A stretch of DNA of 64,000 nt from Glutamicibacter sp. JL.03c (GTDB lineage Bacteria > Actinomycetota > Actinomycetes > Actinomycetales > Micrococcaceae): NCBI RefSeq assembly GCF_025854375.1, contig NZ_CP107575.1:744001-808000 (forward strand), read 5' to 3'. This document shows positions 48,408 to 57,214 of this stretch, in pieces. How positions within the stretch are numbered: position 1 is the stretch's first letter; every line of letters begins with the position of its first letter. Under the pieces are notes generated by a model. That model worked only from the letters and a program-made list of their open reading frames with translations, did not search any database and had not been told where the DNA came from. The position numbers were made by a program, and so were the translations under genes.

Positions 48408-49214
48408 ATGACGTTGAGCAACCCGGTATTTGGTTCTGGTAGCCAATCCGAGGCATGGGGAACCAAGCCCGGAAGTCCTGTTGGATTCCGTGACAATGCA
48501 AATATGAGTGCTGACCAGTTGCAGCACATGTATCAGCAGCCTGCCGCAACTGGTGCTGATATGGGTCGCATGACCATCGGCGACACCATCAACAAGACCA
48601 TCTTCTGCCTCGCCCTCGTTGTCATTGGCGCAGCAGCCGGTTGGATCATGCCAGCACTGATGCTCCCCGGCGCACTGGTCGGTTTTGTCCTCGGCTTGGT
48701 CAACGTCTTCAAGAAGCGCCCATCGCCAGCGCTGATTCTGCTGTACTCGGCAGCTCAGGGACTCTTCCTTGGCGGTCTGTCGCAATTCCTCGACGGAATG
48801 TACCCAGGTGTTGCAGTCCAGGCAGTGCTGGCAACCTTCTGTGTTGCCGGCGTAACCCTGGCGCTGTACCGCTCGGGCAAGTACCGCATGACCCCGAAGC
48901 TGAACAAGATCTTCATGGTCGGCATGATTGGTCTGGTTGTCTTCTCGCTGCTGAACATGGTCCTGATGATGACCGGCGTCATCGATGGCATGTTCGGTAT
49001 GCGCGGCGGCATGCTCGGCCTGATCATCGGTGTTGTGGCAGTCTTGCTGGCTACCTACGCACTGGTTTCGGACTTCACCATGATCGAGGAACTGTCCAAC
49101 CAGGGTGCCCCTGCCATCATGGCTTGGCGCGGTGCCTTCGGCCTGACCATGACCCTGATCTGGCTGTACACCGAGATCTTGCGTATCCTCGCCATCCTGC
49201 GTGGCGACGACTAG
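48408..49214 (+). CDS. Bax inhibitor-1/YccA family membrane protein
   Basis: This 268-residue protein has seven hydrophobic helices after a polar N-terminus of about 60 residues. The family order is visible: TINKTIFCLALVVIGAAAGW, QGLFLGGLSQFL, LYRSGKYRMTPKLNKIF and ALVSDFTMIEEL near the end. Relatives are called Bax1-I or YccA-like; the bacterial role is uncertain, possibly ion leak or protease control. ATG 48408 touches a GGGGGA site; an in-frame TTG at 48414 has better spacing and may be the true start. Confidence 0.88.
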   Translation: MTLSNPVFGSGSQSEAWGTKPGSPVGFRDNANMSADQLQHMYQQPAATGADMGRMTIGDTINKTIFCLALVVIGAAAGWIMPALMLPGALVGFVLGLVNVFKKRPSPALILLYSAAQGLFLGGLSQFLDGMYPGVAVQAVLATFCVAGVTLALYRSGKYRMTPKLNKIFMVGMIGLVVFSLLNMVLMMTGVIDGMFGMRGGMLGLIIGVVAVLLATYALVSDFTMIEELSNQGAPAIMAWRGAFGLTMTLIWLYTEILRILAILRGDD

Positions 49215-49230
49215 TCTCATAGATTCAAGG

Positions 49231-49262
49231 AAGACCAGCACCTGAGGGCGCTGGTCTTTTTT
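49231..49262 (+). terminator. Terminator after Bax1-I gene
   Basis: AAGACCAGC pairs with GCTGGTCTT with a further CC/GG in the loop, followed by TTTTTTG. Confidence 0.9.
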
Positions 49263-49552
49263 GTGCCCGGATGCTGTCATCTTTTTAGACCTGTCGTGCC
49301 TCCCAGCCGTGGGAATTCTGAACGAGCCAATGAGAGCGCTCCGCCAAGCAGGCGGTCAGACGCAAAGCAGTTGCCGCTGAGGTTGTTGTCAGAGATATTA
49401 CAGCCATTTCTGCTGGAATCCGCGCTGTGTGGCAAGTCCTGAAAACCGTGTGGGAACGACAGAAGCAGCTATCAAGTATCCATAGGCACATCAATAGTAG
49501 CCGGGTGAACAATCTGGCCATTTCTTAGAACGTTGGTAAACATATTGAAGTG

Positions 49553-49597
49553 GAAATCTGGGAGCGGTGCCCAAATCGGGCACTGCTCCTAGATTTC
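49553..49597 (+). terminator. Long orphan hairpin upstream of AI-2E permease gene
   Basis: A 20-bp stem with only two G-U pairs (left arm starting GAAATCTGGGAGC, right arm ending GCTCCTAGATTTC) closes on AAATC. It lies 340 bp past the Bax1-I stop, which already has its own terminator, so it does not obviously end a known gene. Confidence 0.65.
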
Positions 49598-49654
49598 TGT
49601 CACAATTCCGACATGGATCGAGTAGCGAAGATTCAAACGCGGTAGCGTAGTTGC

Positions 49655-50962
49655 ATGAAGAGTAGCCGGTTGGAACGTTTGCGACGTATTCGCGTCTCCC
49701 TTCCGGGCAAGGACGTAGGGAAACCCGCGCAACCCCGCGTCGAAGCCGTTGATTTTAAGGGCGCAGAAGATATGCCCTACGCGGTACGTTTGGCGGCCAG
49801 TTGGGCGTGGCGATTCTTGATCATTGTGGCAGCGTTGGGTGTCCTAATCTGGGCCCTGTCCAAGGTGTCGTTGCTAGTGATCCCGGTCCTCGTAGCGGCT
49901 CTGCTCTCTGGGCTACTTTCGCCAGTTGTCAACGCGCTCAATCGCAAGCTGGCTGTCCCGCGAGGTCTTGCCGTAGGCATTACGCTGATCGGCTTCTTGG
50001 CTTTGGTCATCGCCGGTTTATCTCTTGCCGGGCAACGCTTGTCCGCAGGATTCACCGCCTTGTGGAGCCAAGCCCTCTTCGGTATCGAACAGGTCCAAGA
50101 CTGGCTTTTCAACGGCCCGCTGAAGCTCACCAACGATGACCTGCAGGGCGTTTTGGATGATGCCTTGGCTCAACTGCGCGGCAACGCCACCAACATCCTG
50201 AGCGAAGCCATCAGCTGGACCTCGTTCATAGGCCAGTTCTTCACCGGAACTTTGCTGGCCCTCTTCGTCTTGATCTTCCTGCTGCTCGACGGGCGGAAAA
50301 TTGGGCTGTTCCTGGTCAACCTCTTGCCGCGCCGGGCCCGCCCAGCCATGGACGGAGCACTCACCCGTGGATGGGCCTCATTGGTCAGCTACATCAGAGT
50401 GCAGATGCTTGTCGCCTTCATCGATGCCATTGGCATTGGTTTTGGCGCCTTCTTCCTCGGTGTCCCGCTGGCCCTGCCGTTGGGCGTCTTGGTGTTCCTT
50501 GGCTCCTTCATCCCTGTGGTGGGTGCATTGATTACCGGTGCCTTGGCCGTCCTGCTCGCCTTGGTCGCCAACGGCTGGGTCAATGCGCTGATCATGCTGG
50601 CCGTTGTCCTCCTCGTCCAGCAGGCAGAATCCAATATTCTCCAGCCGCTGATCATGGGCAAGGCCGTCAGTCTGCACCCGCTGGCCGTCGTGCTGGCCGT
50701 CGCGGGCGGAACGATGCTCGCCGGAATCCCCGGTGCGCTATTTGCAGTGCCACTGCTCGCGGTGCTCAACGCGGTGGTTAAATACCTCTCCCGCAGGGCC
50801 TGGGAGAGCGACGAATTCGTGCTCAAGCAATACGGCATCCAGCTGCCCCCGGAACAACCGGCAAATACCGTGGCGGCGCCAACACCAGCCAGCCCGGGCG
50901 CCCCTGAACCCCACACCTCGCCGGAGAACCGGCAACCTGAGACAACAGCAGATGAGGAATAA
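49655..50962 (+). CDS. AI-2E family transporter (PerM/YdiK-like permease)
   Basis: This 435-residue integral membrane protein has about eight helices and the family signatures GLLSPVVNALNRK, LGSFIPVVGALITGALAVLLAL, QQAESNILQPLIMGK and the HPLAVVLAVAGGTMLAGIPGALFAVPLLA block. Members have been linked to autoinducer-2 export, Na+/H+ exchange or general small-molecule transport; the substrate here is unknown. The C-terminal 50 residues are Pro-rich and probably disordered. A TAGCGT six bases before the ATG suggests a leaderless message, but the -35 is poor. Confidence 0.88.
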   Translation: MKSSRLERLRRIRVSLPGKDVGKPAQPRVEAVDFKGAEDMPYAVRLAASWAWRFLIIVAALGVLIWALSKVSLLVIPVLVAALLSGLLSPVVNALNRKLAVPRGLAVGITLIGFLALVIAGLSLAGQRLSAGFTALWSQALFGIEQVQDWLFNGPLKLTNDDLQGVLDDALAQLRGNATNILSEAISWTSFIGQFFTGTLLALFVLIFLLLDGRKIGLFLVNLLPRRARPAMDGALTRGWASLVSYIRVQMLVAFIDAIGIGFGAFFLGVPLALPLGVLVFLGSFIPVVGALITGALAVLLALVANGWVNALIMLAVVLLVQQAESNILQPLIMGKAVSLHPLAVVLAVAGGTMLAGIPGALFAVPLLAVLNAVVKYLSRRAWESDEFVLKQYGIQLPPEQPANTVAAPTPASPGAPEPHTSPENRQPETTADEE

Positions 50963-50965
50963 CCC

Positions 50966-52237
50966 ATGACCACAGAAACTACGTTGCCGGTAAGCCTGGC
51001 AGATATCGAGTCAGCTGCACAGGTCTTGAAACCCGTTATTGCGTTGACTCCAGTGGAGCATTCACGTGTACTCTCCCAGCACATTGGTGCCGAGGTCTTC
51101 CTGAAGTGCGAAAACATGCAGCGTGCCGGTTCTTTCAAGGTCCGCGGAGCCTATGTGCGCATGTCCAAGCTCAGCGCTGAAGAGAAGGCACGCGGCGTGG
51201 TCGCGGCCTCGGCGGGCAACCATGCCCAGGGCGTCGCGCAAGCTTCCAGCCAGTTGGGGATCAAAGCGCGCATCTACATGCCGCGTGGTGTTGCACTTCC
51301 CAAGCTCACCGCAACTCGCGACCACGGTGCAGAGGTAGTGCTCTTCGGGGATACCGTTGACGAGGCCCTGGCCGAGGCCCAGCGCTACGCGGATGAAACC
51401 GGTGCCGTGTTTGTGCATCCCTTCGACCACCCGGACATCATTGCCGGACAGGGCACCATCGGCCTGGAGCTGCTTGAACAGCTTCCCGAGGTGGAAACCG
51501 TATTAATGGGTGTAGGCGGCGGCGGACTGCTCGCCGGAGTTGCCATCGCCTTGAAGGAAAAGGCCCGCGAATTAGGCCGTAGCATCAAGGTCATTGGCGT
51601 GCAGGCGGAAAACGCCGCAGCCTACCCGCCGTCCTTGGCTGCCGATGCGCTGGTCCCGCTGGACACCGTGCACACCATCGCTGACGGCATCGCCGTGGGC
51701 AAGCCAGGCCAGCTGCCGTTCACCATCATCAAGGAACTCGTCGACGACGTGGTGACCGTTTCCGAGGACGCCTTGGCCCGCGCGCTGGTGGTGCTCTTGG
51801 AACGCAACAAGCTCGTCGTCGAACCAGCCGGCGCCGTGGGCGTCGCAGCCCTGCTGGAAAATCGGCTCGAAGAGCACGGGATCAACCCGGCAACCACCGC
51901 GGTCATCCTCTCGGGCGGCAATATCGACCCGCTGCTCATGCTCAAGGTGATTCAGCGCGGCCTGTCCGCTGCCGGCCGATTCCTGACCGTGCGCATGATG
52001 CTTCCGGACCGTCCAGGCGCCTTGGCGCAGATCTCGCGGATCATCGCCGATTCGGATGCGAACGTGACCCGCTTGGACCACACGCGCATCGGCGGTTCGC
52101 TCTCCATGGGCGATGTGGCAATCACCATCGATCTGGAAACCAAGGGCCATGAGCATTCCAAGGCCGTGCTTAATAACCTTCGGGCCGAGGGCTTCGACCC
52201 GCAGATCACCAATAACGCTGGCGGATCCGTCGGCTGA
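50966..52237 (+). CDS. ilvA: Threonine ammonia-lyase
   Basis: This 423-residue PLP enzyme converts threonine to 2-oxobutanoate, the first step to isoleucine. PLP Lys58 lies in RAGSFKVRGAY, the Gly-rich phosphate loop is GVGGGGLLAG near residue 184, and SAGNHAQGVA near 84. The C-terminal 80 residues form one ACT-like domain (RMMLPDRPGALAQISRII), so it may be allosteric. It starts three bases after the AI-2E permease stop. A catabolic role is an alternative. Confidence 0.92.
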   Translation: MTTETTLPVSLADIESAAQVLKPVIALTPVEHSRVLSQHIGAEVFLKCENMQRAGSFKVRGAYVRMSKLSAEEKARGVVAASAGNHAQGVAQASSQLGIKARIYMPRGVALPKLTATRDHGAEVVLFGDTVDEALAEAQRYADETGAVFVHPFDHPDIIAGQGTIGLELLEQLPEVETVLMGVGGGGLLAGVAIALKEKARELGRSIKVIGVQAENAAAYPPSLAADALVPLDTVHTIADGIAVGKPGQLPFTIIKELVDDVVTVSEDALARALVVLLERNKLVVEPAGAVGVAALLENRLEEHGINPATTAVILSGGNIDPLLMLKVIQRGLSAAGRFLTVRMMLPDRPGALAQISRIIADSDANVTRLDHTRIGGSLSMGDVAITIDLETKGHEHSKAVLNNLRAEGFDPQITNNAGGSVG

Positions 52238-52250
52238 TGTAGAGCAAAAA

Positions 52251-52298
52251 AAAGTCCTCACCGGCTGCTAATACAAGTCAGCAGCCGGCGAGGACTTT
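52251..52298. terminator. Bidirectional terminator between ilvA and greA
   Basis: AAAGTCCTCACCGGCTGCT pairs with its downstream arm with one mismatch. An A-run precedes it and it serves both convergent genes. Confidence 0.9.
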
Positions 52299-52314
52299 AA
52301 GGCTTGAAGCAATA

Positions 52315-52812
52315 TCAGGAAGCTTCGTACGGCTTGGCCGAAATGATTTCGACCTTGATGTCACGGCCGTTCGGGGCCACGTAGGACAGCTTGTCGCCGA
52401 CCTTCGCGCCGTGAACGGCGACACCGATAGGGGACTGCTCCGAGTAGACCTCCAGGTCGGTGTCACCAGCGACTTCGCGGGAACCGAACAGGAAGGTGGT
52501 CTCGTCGCCAGCAATGCTTGCGACAACCAGCATGCCTGGTTCGACGACTCCGTCATCCGCCGGTGCTTCGCCGACATTGGCGCGGCGCAGCAGGTCCTTC
52601 AAGTACAGGATGCGCGCTTCTGCCTTGCCCTGCTCTTCGCGGGCAGCGTGGTAGCCGCCGTTCTCCTTCAGGTCACCTTCGGAACGGGCCTGCTCGATAC
52701 GGGCAACGATCTCGGCGCGTCCCGGGCCTGAGAGGAAAGTCAGTTCGTTCTGGAGCCGGTCGAAGGCTTCCTGAGTCAGCCAAACGACAGGTTCGTTGCT
52801 GTTGGTGCTCAC
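52315..52812 (-). CDS. greA: Transcription elongation factor GreA
   Basis: This 165-residue factor binds the RNA polymerase secondary channel and rescues backtracked complexes by stimulating transcript cleavage. The N-terminal coiled coil carries the acidic tip in ARSEGDLKENGGYHAAREEQ, and the C-terminal domain has VYSEQSPIGVAVHGAKVGD. GTG start at 52812 with AGGAAG upstream. The gene is preceded by a long leader of up to 290 nt. Confidence 0.95.
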   Translation of the reverse strand: MSTNSNEPVVWLTQEAFDRLQNELTFLSGPGRAEIVARIEQARSEGDLKENGGYHAAREEQGKAEARILYLKDLLRRANVGEAPADDGVVEPGMLVVASIAGDETTFLFGSREVAGDTDLEVYSEQSPIGVAVHGAKVGDKLSYVAPNGRDIKVEIISAKPYEAS

Positions 52813-53103
52813 GTTGTACTTCCTTTGGTCAGTTAGGACTTCGCTGTTGCTTCGTGGACTGCAAAGAGTCCCTCAAAGCCGAACGCCACCTCAAAGGTGG
52901 CGTCGACGAAGTCGGATTCGGTACGGATCTGCGGGCTTACGTTGTTCTGTTGATGCAAGCAAAGACCCCGCCAGCTTCATGGTCAGGTGCAATCCTGGAC
53001 CAATCGCGGATGCGGGGCGAAACGTATCTTTTCAACGATAGTAGTCGCCAAAACGCTTTAAACCCAATAGATTCAGCTATCAGGGAATGAACGGGCAGAA
53101 ATA
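52813..53103 (-). promoter_or_regulatory. Long leader/intergenic region upstream of greA
   Basis: This 291-bp gap between the DUF4307 stop and greA has no convincing gene. It contains a hairpin GCCACCT-CAA-AGGTGGC at about 52884-52900 and AT-rich, promoter-like sequence near 53010-53050. That implies a 5' leader of some 200 nt for greA. I recognise no known RNA class. Confidence 0.4.
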
Positions 53104-53523
53104 TTAACCCTGGTAGTCCTTGGGAACCTTGTAGCAGGACTCGACGCCGGAGGTCACTGCCGCATTATCGGTATGCAAGTCCACGTCGATCTGCTGGTTG
53201 ACCAAGCCGTTGGCCTCTCCCGGATCCAGCAGGATGGTCTTGTATCCGACAACCGCCTTCGACTCGTTCATCGCACGGATATCGCACTGGACGCGGTCCT
53301 TGGAGTTGTACTCCACAGCGATAGTCGTCTTGGTCAAGGTCGGCGAAACAACCTCATAGTGGATGTCCTGCGCGGTGATGGCGCTGTAATTGCTGAATCC
53401 AACATATGCTGCGCCGGCTACGCCAACCGTGATGGCCGAGGCGATCAGCCAATTACGCGCGGATTTACTCAGGTTGCGTTTCTTGGGGTTGTTGTAGCGA
53501 GCCGTTAAGCTTGGATCAGACAT
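53104..53523 (-). CDS. DUF4307 domain-containing membrane protein
   Basis: This 139-residue protein of unknown function, typical of actinobacteria, has a basic N-terminus, one transmembrane helix (about 27-46, NWLIASAITVGVAGAAYVGF) and an extracytoplasmic beta-rich domain. The domain has VEYNSKDRVQCDIRAMNES and a late Cys (GVESCYKVP), two Cys that may pair. ATG 53523 is chosen since the upstream extension is not conserved-looking. It lies divergent from mca, its usual neighbour. Confidence 0.85.
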   Translation of the reverse strand: MSDPSLTARYNNPKKRNLSKSARNWLIASAITVGVAGAAYVGFSNYSAITAQDIHYEVVSPTLTKTTIAVEYNSKDRVQCDIRAMNESKAVVGYKTILLDPGEANGLVNQQIDVDLHTDNAAVTSGVESCYKVPKDYQG

Positions 53524-53713
53524 TACTTGTCTTGCACCACTCTCTATGCCTTGGGCGGCATTTGAACTGGGAATGCCGTAGGTTGGTTCCTTCAACAAGT
53601 TTACCGCCTGAGCTGAAATGGGAATAACGGGCAGTCGAGTATCAGTTGATATCAATGGTGAACAGTTTCCTCTGGGTCCGCTGTTCAGCATCGTGGAGAA
53701 GGAAAGTAGATAA

Positions 53714-54631
53714 GTGGAGATTCACGACGTGAAGAAAATTGCCCCATCCCAGGGGTTGCGGCTCATGGCTATTCACGCGCACCCCGATGATGAATCTTCG
53801 AAGGGCGCTGCCACCATGGCTGCCTACGTCGACGCGGGCGCCGAAGTCATGGTGGTTTCCTGCACCGGTGGTGAACGCGGAGACATCTTGAATGCAGCGG
53901 CTGGAGAACTGGCACACGCGCACCGCGACCTTCCAGGCGTGCGCCGCACCGAGATGGCCGAGGCAGCCGCGGTGCTGGGCATCAAGCATCGCTGGCTTGG
54001 CTACGTTGACTCCGGCCTGCCCGAGGGGGACCCGCTGCCCGATCTTCCTTTCGGAGCCTTTGCACTGCAGCCGGTCGAGGTGGCCGCCGCCGGCGTTATC
54101 AAGCTGATCCGCGAATTCCGTCCGCACGTCATCACGACCTACGACGAAAACGGCGGTTACCCGCACCCGGACCACATCCACAGCCACAAGGTCGCGACCT
54201 TCGCCTTCGAGCATGCCGCCAACCCGGAAATGTATCCGGAATTTGGCGAGCCATGGTCGGTCAGCAAGCTGTACTACGACCGCGCCTTCGCCCCTGATCG
54301 CTTCCGCGCCCTGCACTATGCCATGATCGAAGCCGGCTACGATTCGCCGTACGCAGAGCGGGTGGCACAGTGGGAAGCCGACGAAGACAACCAGATGTTC
54401 AAGTGGGTTTCGCCACATACCACGACCACCCAGATCCACTGCGCGGACTTTTTCTCGCAGCGCGACCAGGCGTTGCTGGCGCACCGAACCCAGATTGACC
54501 CGGAGGGTTTCTTCTTCGCGGTGCCGGAGCACGTCTACGCCGAGCACTGGCCTTGGGAGGACTACACCTTGATCTCCTCCAAGGTCGCCACCGACCTGCC
54601 CGAGTCCGACCTCTTCGCCGGACTAAGATAG
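53714..54631 (+). CDS. mca: Mycothiol S-conjugate amidase
   Basis: This 305-residue zinc amidase cleaves mycothiol conjugates of toxic electrophiles, giving an exportable mercapturic acid. The LmbE-type metal site is AIHAHPDDES (H23, D26) with the third ligand in GGYPHPDHIHSHK. A C-terminal HTTTTQIHCADFFSQRDQALLAHRTQ segment distinguishes Mca from MshB. It marks the organism as mycothiol-producing. GTG start at 53714. Confidence 0.94.
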   Translation: MEIHDVKKIAPSQGLRLMAIHAHPDDESSKGAATMAAYVDAGAEVMVVSCTGGERGDILNAAAGELAHAHRDLPGVRRTEMAEAAAVLGIKHRWLGYVDSGLPEGDPLPDLPFGAFALQPVEVAAAGVIKLIREFRPHVITTYDENGGYPHPDHIHSHKVATFAFEHAANPEMYPEFGEPWSVSKLYYDRAFAPDRFRALHYAMIEAGYDSPYAERVAQWEADEDNQMFKWVSPHTTTTQIHCADFFSQRDQALLAHRTQIDPEGFFFAVPEHVYAEHWPWEDYTLISSKVATDLPESDLFAGLR

Positions 54632-54674
54632 TCATAAGCACTTCCTCGTTCTAGAAAAGAGTTGTCTGTACATC

Positions 54675-54956
54675 GTGAGTACGATCTTCGCGTCCTTGGC
54701 CGTAGCTTCTCAGACCACCAAGCTGGGCACGGAGACTAGTAGCGACTACGGTCCCGGATTCCTCGGCTTCCTCTTCACCGCGGTCATGGTCGTCGCGGTG
54801 ATCTTCCTGATCCGCGACATGGCCCGCCGCGTGCGCCGCGTGCGCTACACCTCGGAAGCGGAATCCAAGCAGCAGGACATGGTGGCCAAGGGCGAGTCCC
54901 GCACCCTTCAGGAACCCGAGGGACCGGCCGACCCGAAGACCGACGAAGCCCAGTAG
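54675..54956 (+). CDS. Small single-helix membrane protein next to mca
   Basis: This 93-residue protein has one transmembrane helix (about 28-46, FLGFLFTAVMVVAVIFLI), an Arg-rich cytoplasmic stretch (RDMARRVRRVRY), and a charged, Pro-rich tail. No domain is recognised. The GTG follows mca by 43 nt and precedes the thioredoxin-fold gene by 32 nt, so the three may be co-transcribed. Confidence 0.7.
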   Translation: MSTIFASLAVASQTTKLGTETSSDYGPGFLGFLFTAVMVVAVIFLIRDMARRVRRVRYTSEAESKQQDMVAKGESRTLQEPEGPADPKTDEAQ

Positions 54957-54988
54957 GTAGCATGTGAGCCACGCGATAGCATGAAGGC

Positions 54989-57094
54989 GTGGCTCAACGA
55001 CTTGCTGGCGCAGCCAGCCAATACCTCAGACAACATGCGCACCAACCAGTCGACTGGTTCCCCTACGGGGATGAGGCCTTCGAACAGGCCCGCCTGCGCG
55101 ATGTGCCGGTGATGCTCTCCATCGGCTACGCGGCCTGCCATTGGTGCCACGTGATGAGCCACGAGTCATTCGACGACCCGCAGATCGCGCAGATGCTCAA
55201 CGAGAATTTCGTGGCGATCAAGGTCGACCGCGAAGAGCATCCGCTGGTTGACGACACCTACATGATGGCGACCCAGGCGCTGACCGGTGCCGGCGGCTGG
55301 CCGATGACCATCTTTGCCCTGCCTGACGGACGCACCGTGCACGCAGGAACCTATTACCCCAAAGAGCCGCGCGGACGCACTCCCGGGTTCAGCCAGGTGC
55401 TGCAGGCTGTTCACGAAGCCTGGGAGGCCAAACGCGAAGGCCTTGAAGAGCAAGCGAATATGCTCGCCGAGCACCTGGCGGAACTCGGCAGCCGGCAGAG
55501 CGCGCTATTGACCCTGGAATCCCGGGAGCCGGCCGAAACCGCCCTGGCATCAGCCACCGAGCGCTGGATCCTTTCCACCAAGCCCGAGGGCGGTTTCACT
55601 CCAGCCCCCAAATTTCCTCCGACGTGGGCGTTGAAAACGCTGTGGCATTCGGTGATCACCCGCCAAGACAGCGCGCAGGAAGCCTTCAGCGCGGCCGCGA
55701 CCAGCTTGGAAGCCATGTTCCTCGGCGGGCTGCACGACCACATCGACGGCGGATTCGCACGCTACTGCGTGGACGAGAACTGGTCGGTGCCGCACTTCGA
55801 GAAAATGCTCTATGACAATGCCGGCCTGCTTTCGCTCGCCGCACGCAGCACGGTGCTGGCCGAAGAAGTGATGAGCCGTGCCAGCGGGGAACAAGCCGAA
55901 CGGGCGCGGAAGCTGGCGGGGCTGGCCCGGAGCAGCGCCCAGGGGATCATTGGCTTCCTCGAGGAGGAACTGCTGATCGACTCCGGTCCCCACCCGGCCT
56001 TTGCCGCCTCGCTGGACGCTGATTCAGCCCGGGATGGCGCACAGATCGAGGGCGCCTACTACAGCTATAACCGCGAGCAGATCAACGAAGCCACCGAACC
56101 GCTGCTGGCACGCCTGCCTCAAGGATTGATTCGATTCGCGCCGATCGCCGAGGACCCCGAGTACTACTGCTTCTCGCTGGCCCGGATGCCGGAGGCAGCC
56201 GAGCAGCCGGTGCTCGATGAACTGGCCGCGGCCCTGAAGTCGCTGCGCAGCTCGCGGATCCGCCCGGTGCGCGATGAAAAGGTCGTCGCCGGTTGGAATG
56301 CCTTGGCCATCGAAGCGCTCTGCGACGCGTTGGTCCTGCTGGAGGATCCCAAAGCCCTGGCGTTGGCAGAGCATGTGGCCACCTCGCTGTGGAGGGTGCA
56401 CTTCGATGACGCGTCCGGGCGTTTAGCCAGGGTGAGCTTTGCCGGCCGGCCCGCGGAAAACAATGAAGGAACCTTGCAGGACTATGCGGCCCTGGCCGTC
56501 GCGTTCCTGTCGCTGAAACGGGCCACCGGCGAGCAGCTGTGGGAGGACCGCGCAAACCTGTTGCTCGCGCGGGCCCAGGACTTCGTTGATCCAGCCACCG
56601 GGGTTCCGCGAGATGCGGTCGAGGTGGATGCCCGCATCGCTGCCCAGCGCAGTGATGTGGCGGCGGTCAGCGTGCTTGATGACGCGCTGCCTGCGGCCGG
56701 AGCGCTCTACGCCAAGGCGCTGGCCATGCGCGCGGTTCAGGGCATGGCCGAATCGAACTACTCCCAGTCCCATGCTGCCGATCTTGAGCGCGCGCGGGTG
56801 CTGTCGGCCCATGCCGTGGCGCTCGCCTCGGAGGCAGCCACGCAGGTGGCGACCGCCTTGGAAATCCAAACCATGATCGGCTCACCCGCGCACTATCTGG
56901 CCTTGAGCTCCTGGGATTCCGACCAGGCCAAGCGGGTGCGCAAGCTGGCGTGGGCTCTGGGTATCAGCGTGCATCATGCACCCGAACTAGGTGGCCAGGA
57001 CACCTTGAAGATCCAGCCGTGCCGCGAAGAGCTATGCCAGATGCCGGTTGAAGGCATCGAACAGCTGCTGGGGCTGCTGCAGGGCAGGGGCTAG
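54989..57094 (+). CDS. Thioredoxin-fold DUF255 protein (YyaL/SSP411 family)
   Basis: This 701-residue protein has an N-terminal thioredoxin-like domain with a CxxC centre (GYAACHWCHVMSHESF, near residue 46) and GGWPMTIFALPDGR (cis-Pro region). A long alpha/alpha-barrel-like part follows, with TPAPKFPP, DGGFARYCVDENW, HFEKMLYDNAGLL and EGAYYSYN. The family resembles N-acylglucosamine epimerase-type barrels; its reaction is not established. The position after mca suggests, but does not show, a thiol role. Confidence 0.88.
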   Translation: MAQRLAGAASQYLRQHAHQPVDWFPYGDEAFEQARLRDVPVMLSIGYAACHWCHVMSHESFDDPQIAQMLNENFVAIKVDREEHPLVDDTYMMATQALTGAGGWPMTIFALPDGRTVHAGTYYPKEPRGRTPGFSQVLQAVHEAWEAKREGLEEQANMLAEHLAELGSRQSALLTLESREPAETALASATERWILSTKPEGGFTPAPKFPPTWALKTLWHSVITRQDSAQEAFSAAATSLEAMFLGGLHDHIDGGFARYCVDENWSVPHFEKMLYDNAGLLSLAARSTVLAEEVMSRASGEQAERARKLAGLARSSAQGIIGFLEEELLIDSGPHPAFAASLDADSARDGAQIEGAYYSYNREQINEATEPLLARLPQGLIRFAPIAEDPEYYCFSLARMPEAAEQPVLDELAAALKSLRSSRIRPVRDEKVVAGWNALAIEALCDALVLLEDPKALALAEHVATSLWRVHFDDASGRLARVSFAGRPAENNEGTLQDYAALAVAFLSLKRATGEQLWEDRANLLLARAQDFVDPATGVPRDAVEVDARIAAQRSDVAAVSVLDDALPAAGALYAKALAMRAVQGMAESNYSQSHAADLERARVLSAHAVALASEAATQVATALEIQTMIGSPAHYLALSSWDSDQAKRVRKLAWALGISVHHAPELGGQDTLKIQPCREELCQMPVEGIEQLLGLLQGRG

Positions 57095-57214
57095 CAAAAC
57101 TGGGAATCCTCCTGTTTTTCGACGCTGCGATGGGCAGATCGATAAAGCGCCGGGGGATTCGCGGTAGATTTAGAACCTAGACTTTTTTGGATTCGATTGA
57201 AAGGCAGTGCCACG

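Larger units (their letters stand above)
49215..49654. other. 440-bp gap without convincing gene
   Basis: After the Bax1-I terminator no frame here has coding character; a 78-codon minus frame (49285-49521) has no recognisable motif or ribosome site. A strong hairpin ends the gap (see 49553-49597), which raises the possibility of a small untranslated RNA or a decayed gene. Base composition is lower in GC than the flanking genes. Confidence 0.5.

Noticed and set aside
49285-49521. A 78-codon minus-strand frame in the 440-bp gap
   Set aside because: No ribosome site, no recognisable motif, and codon use unlike the neighbours.
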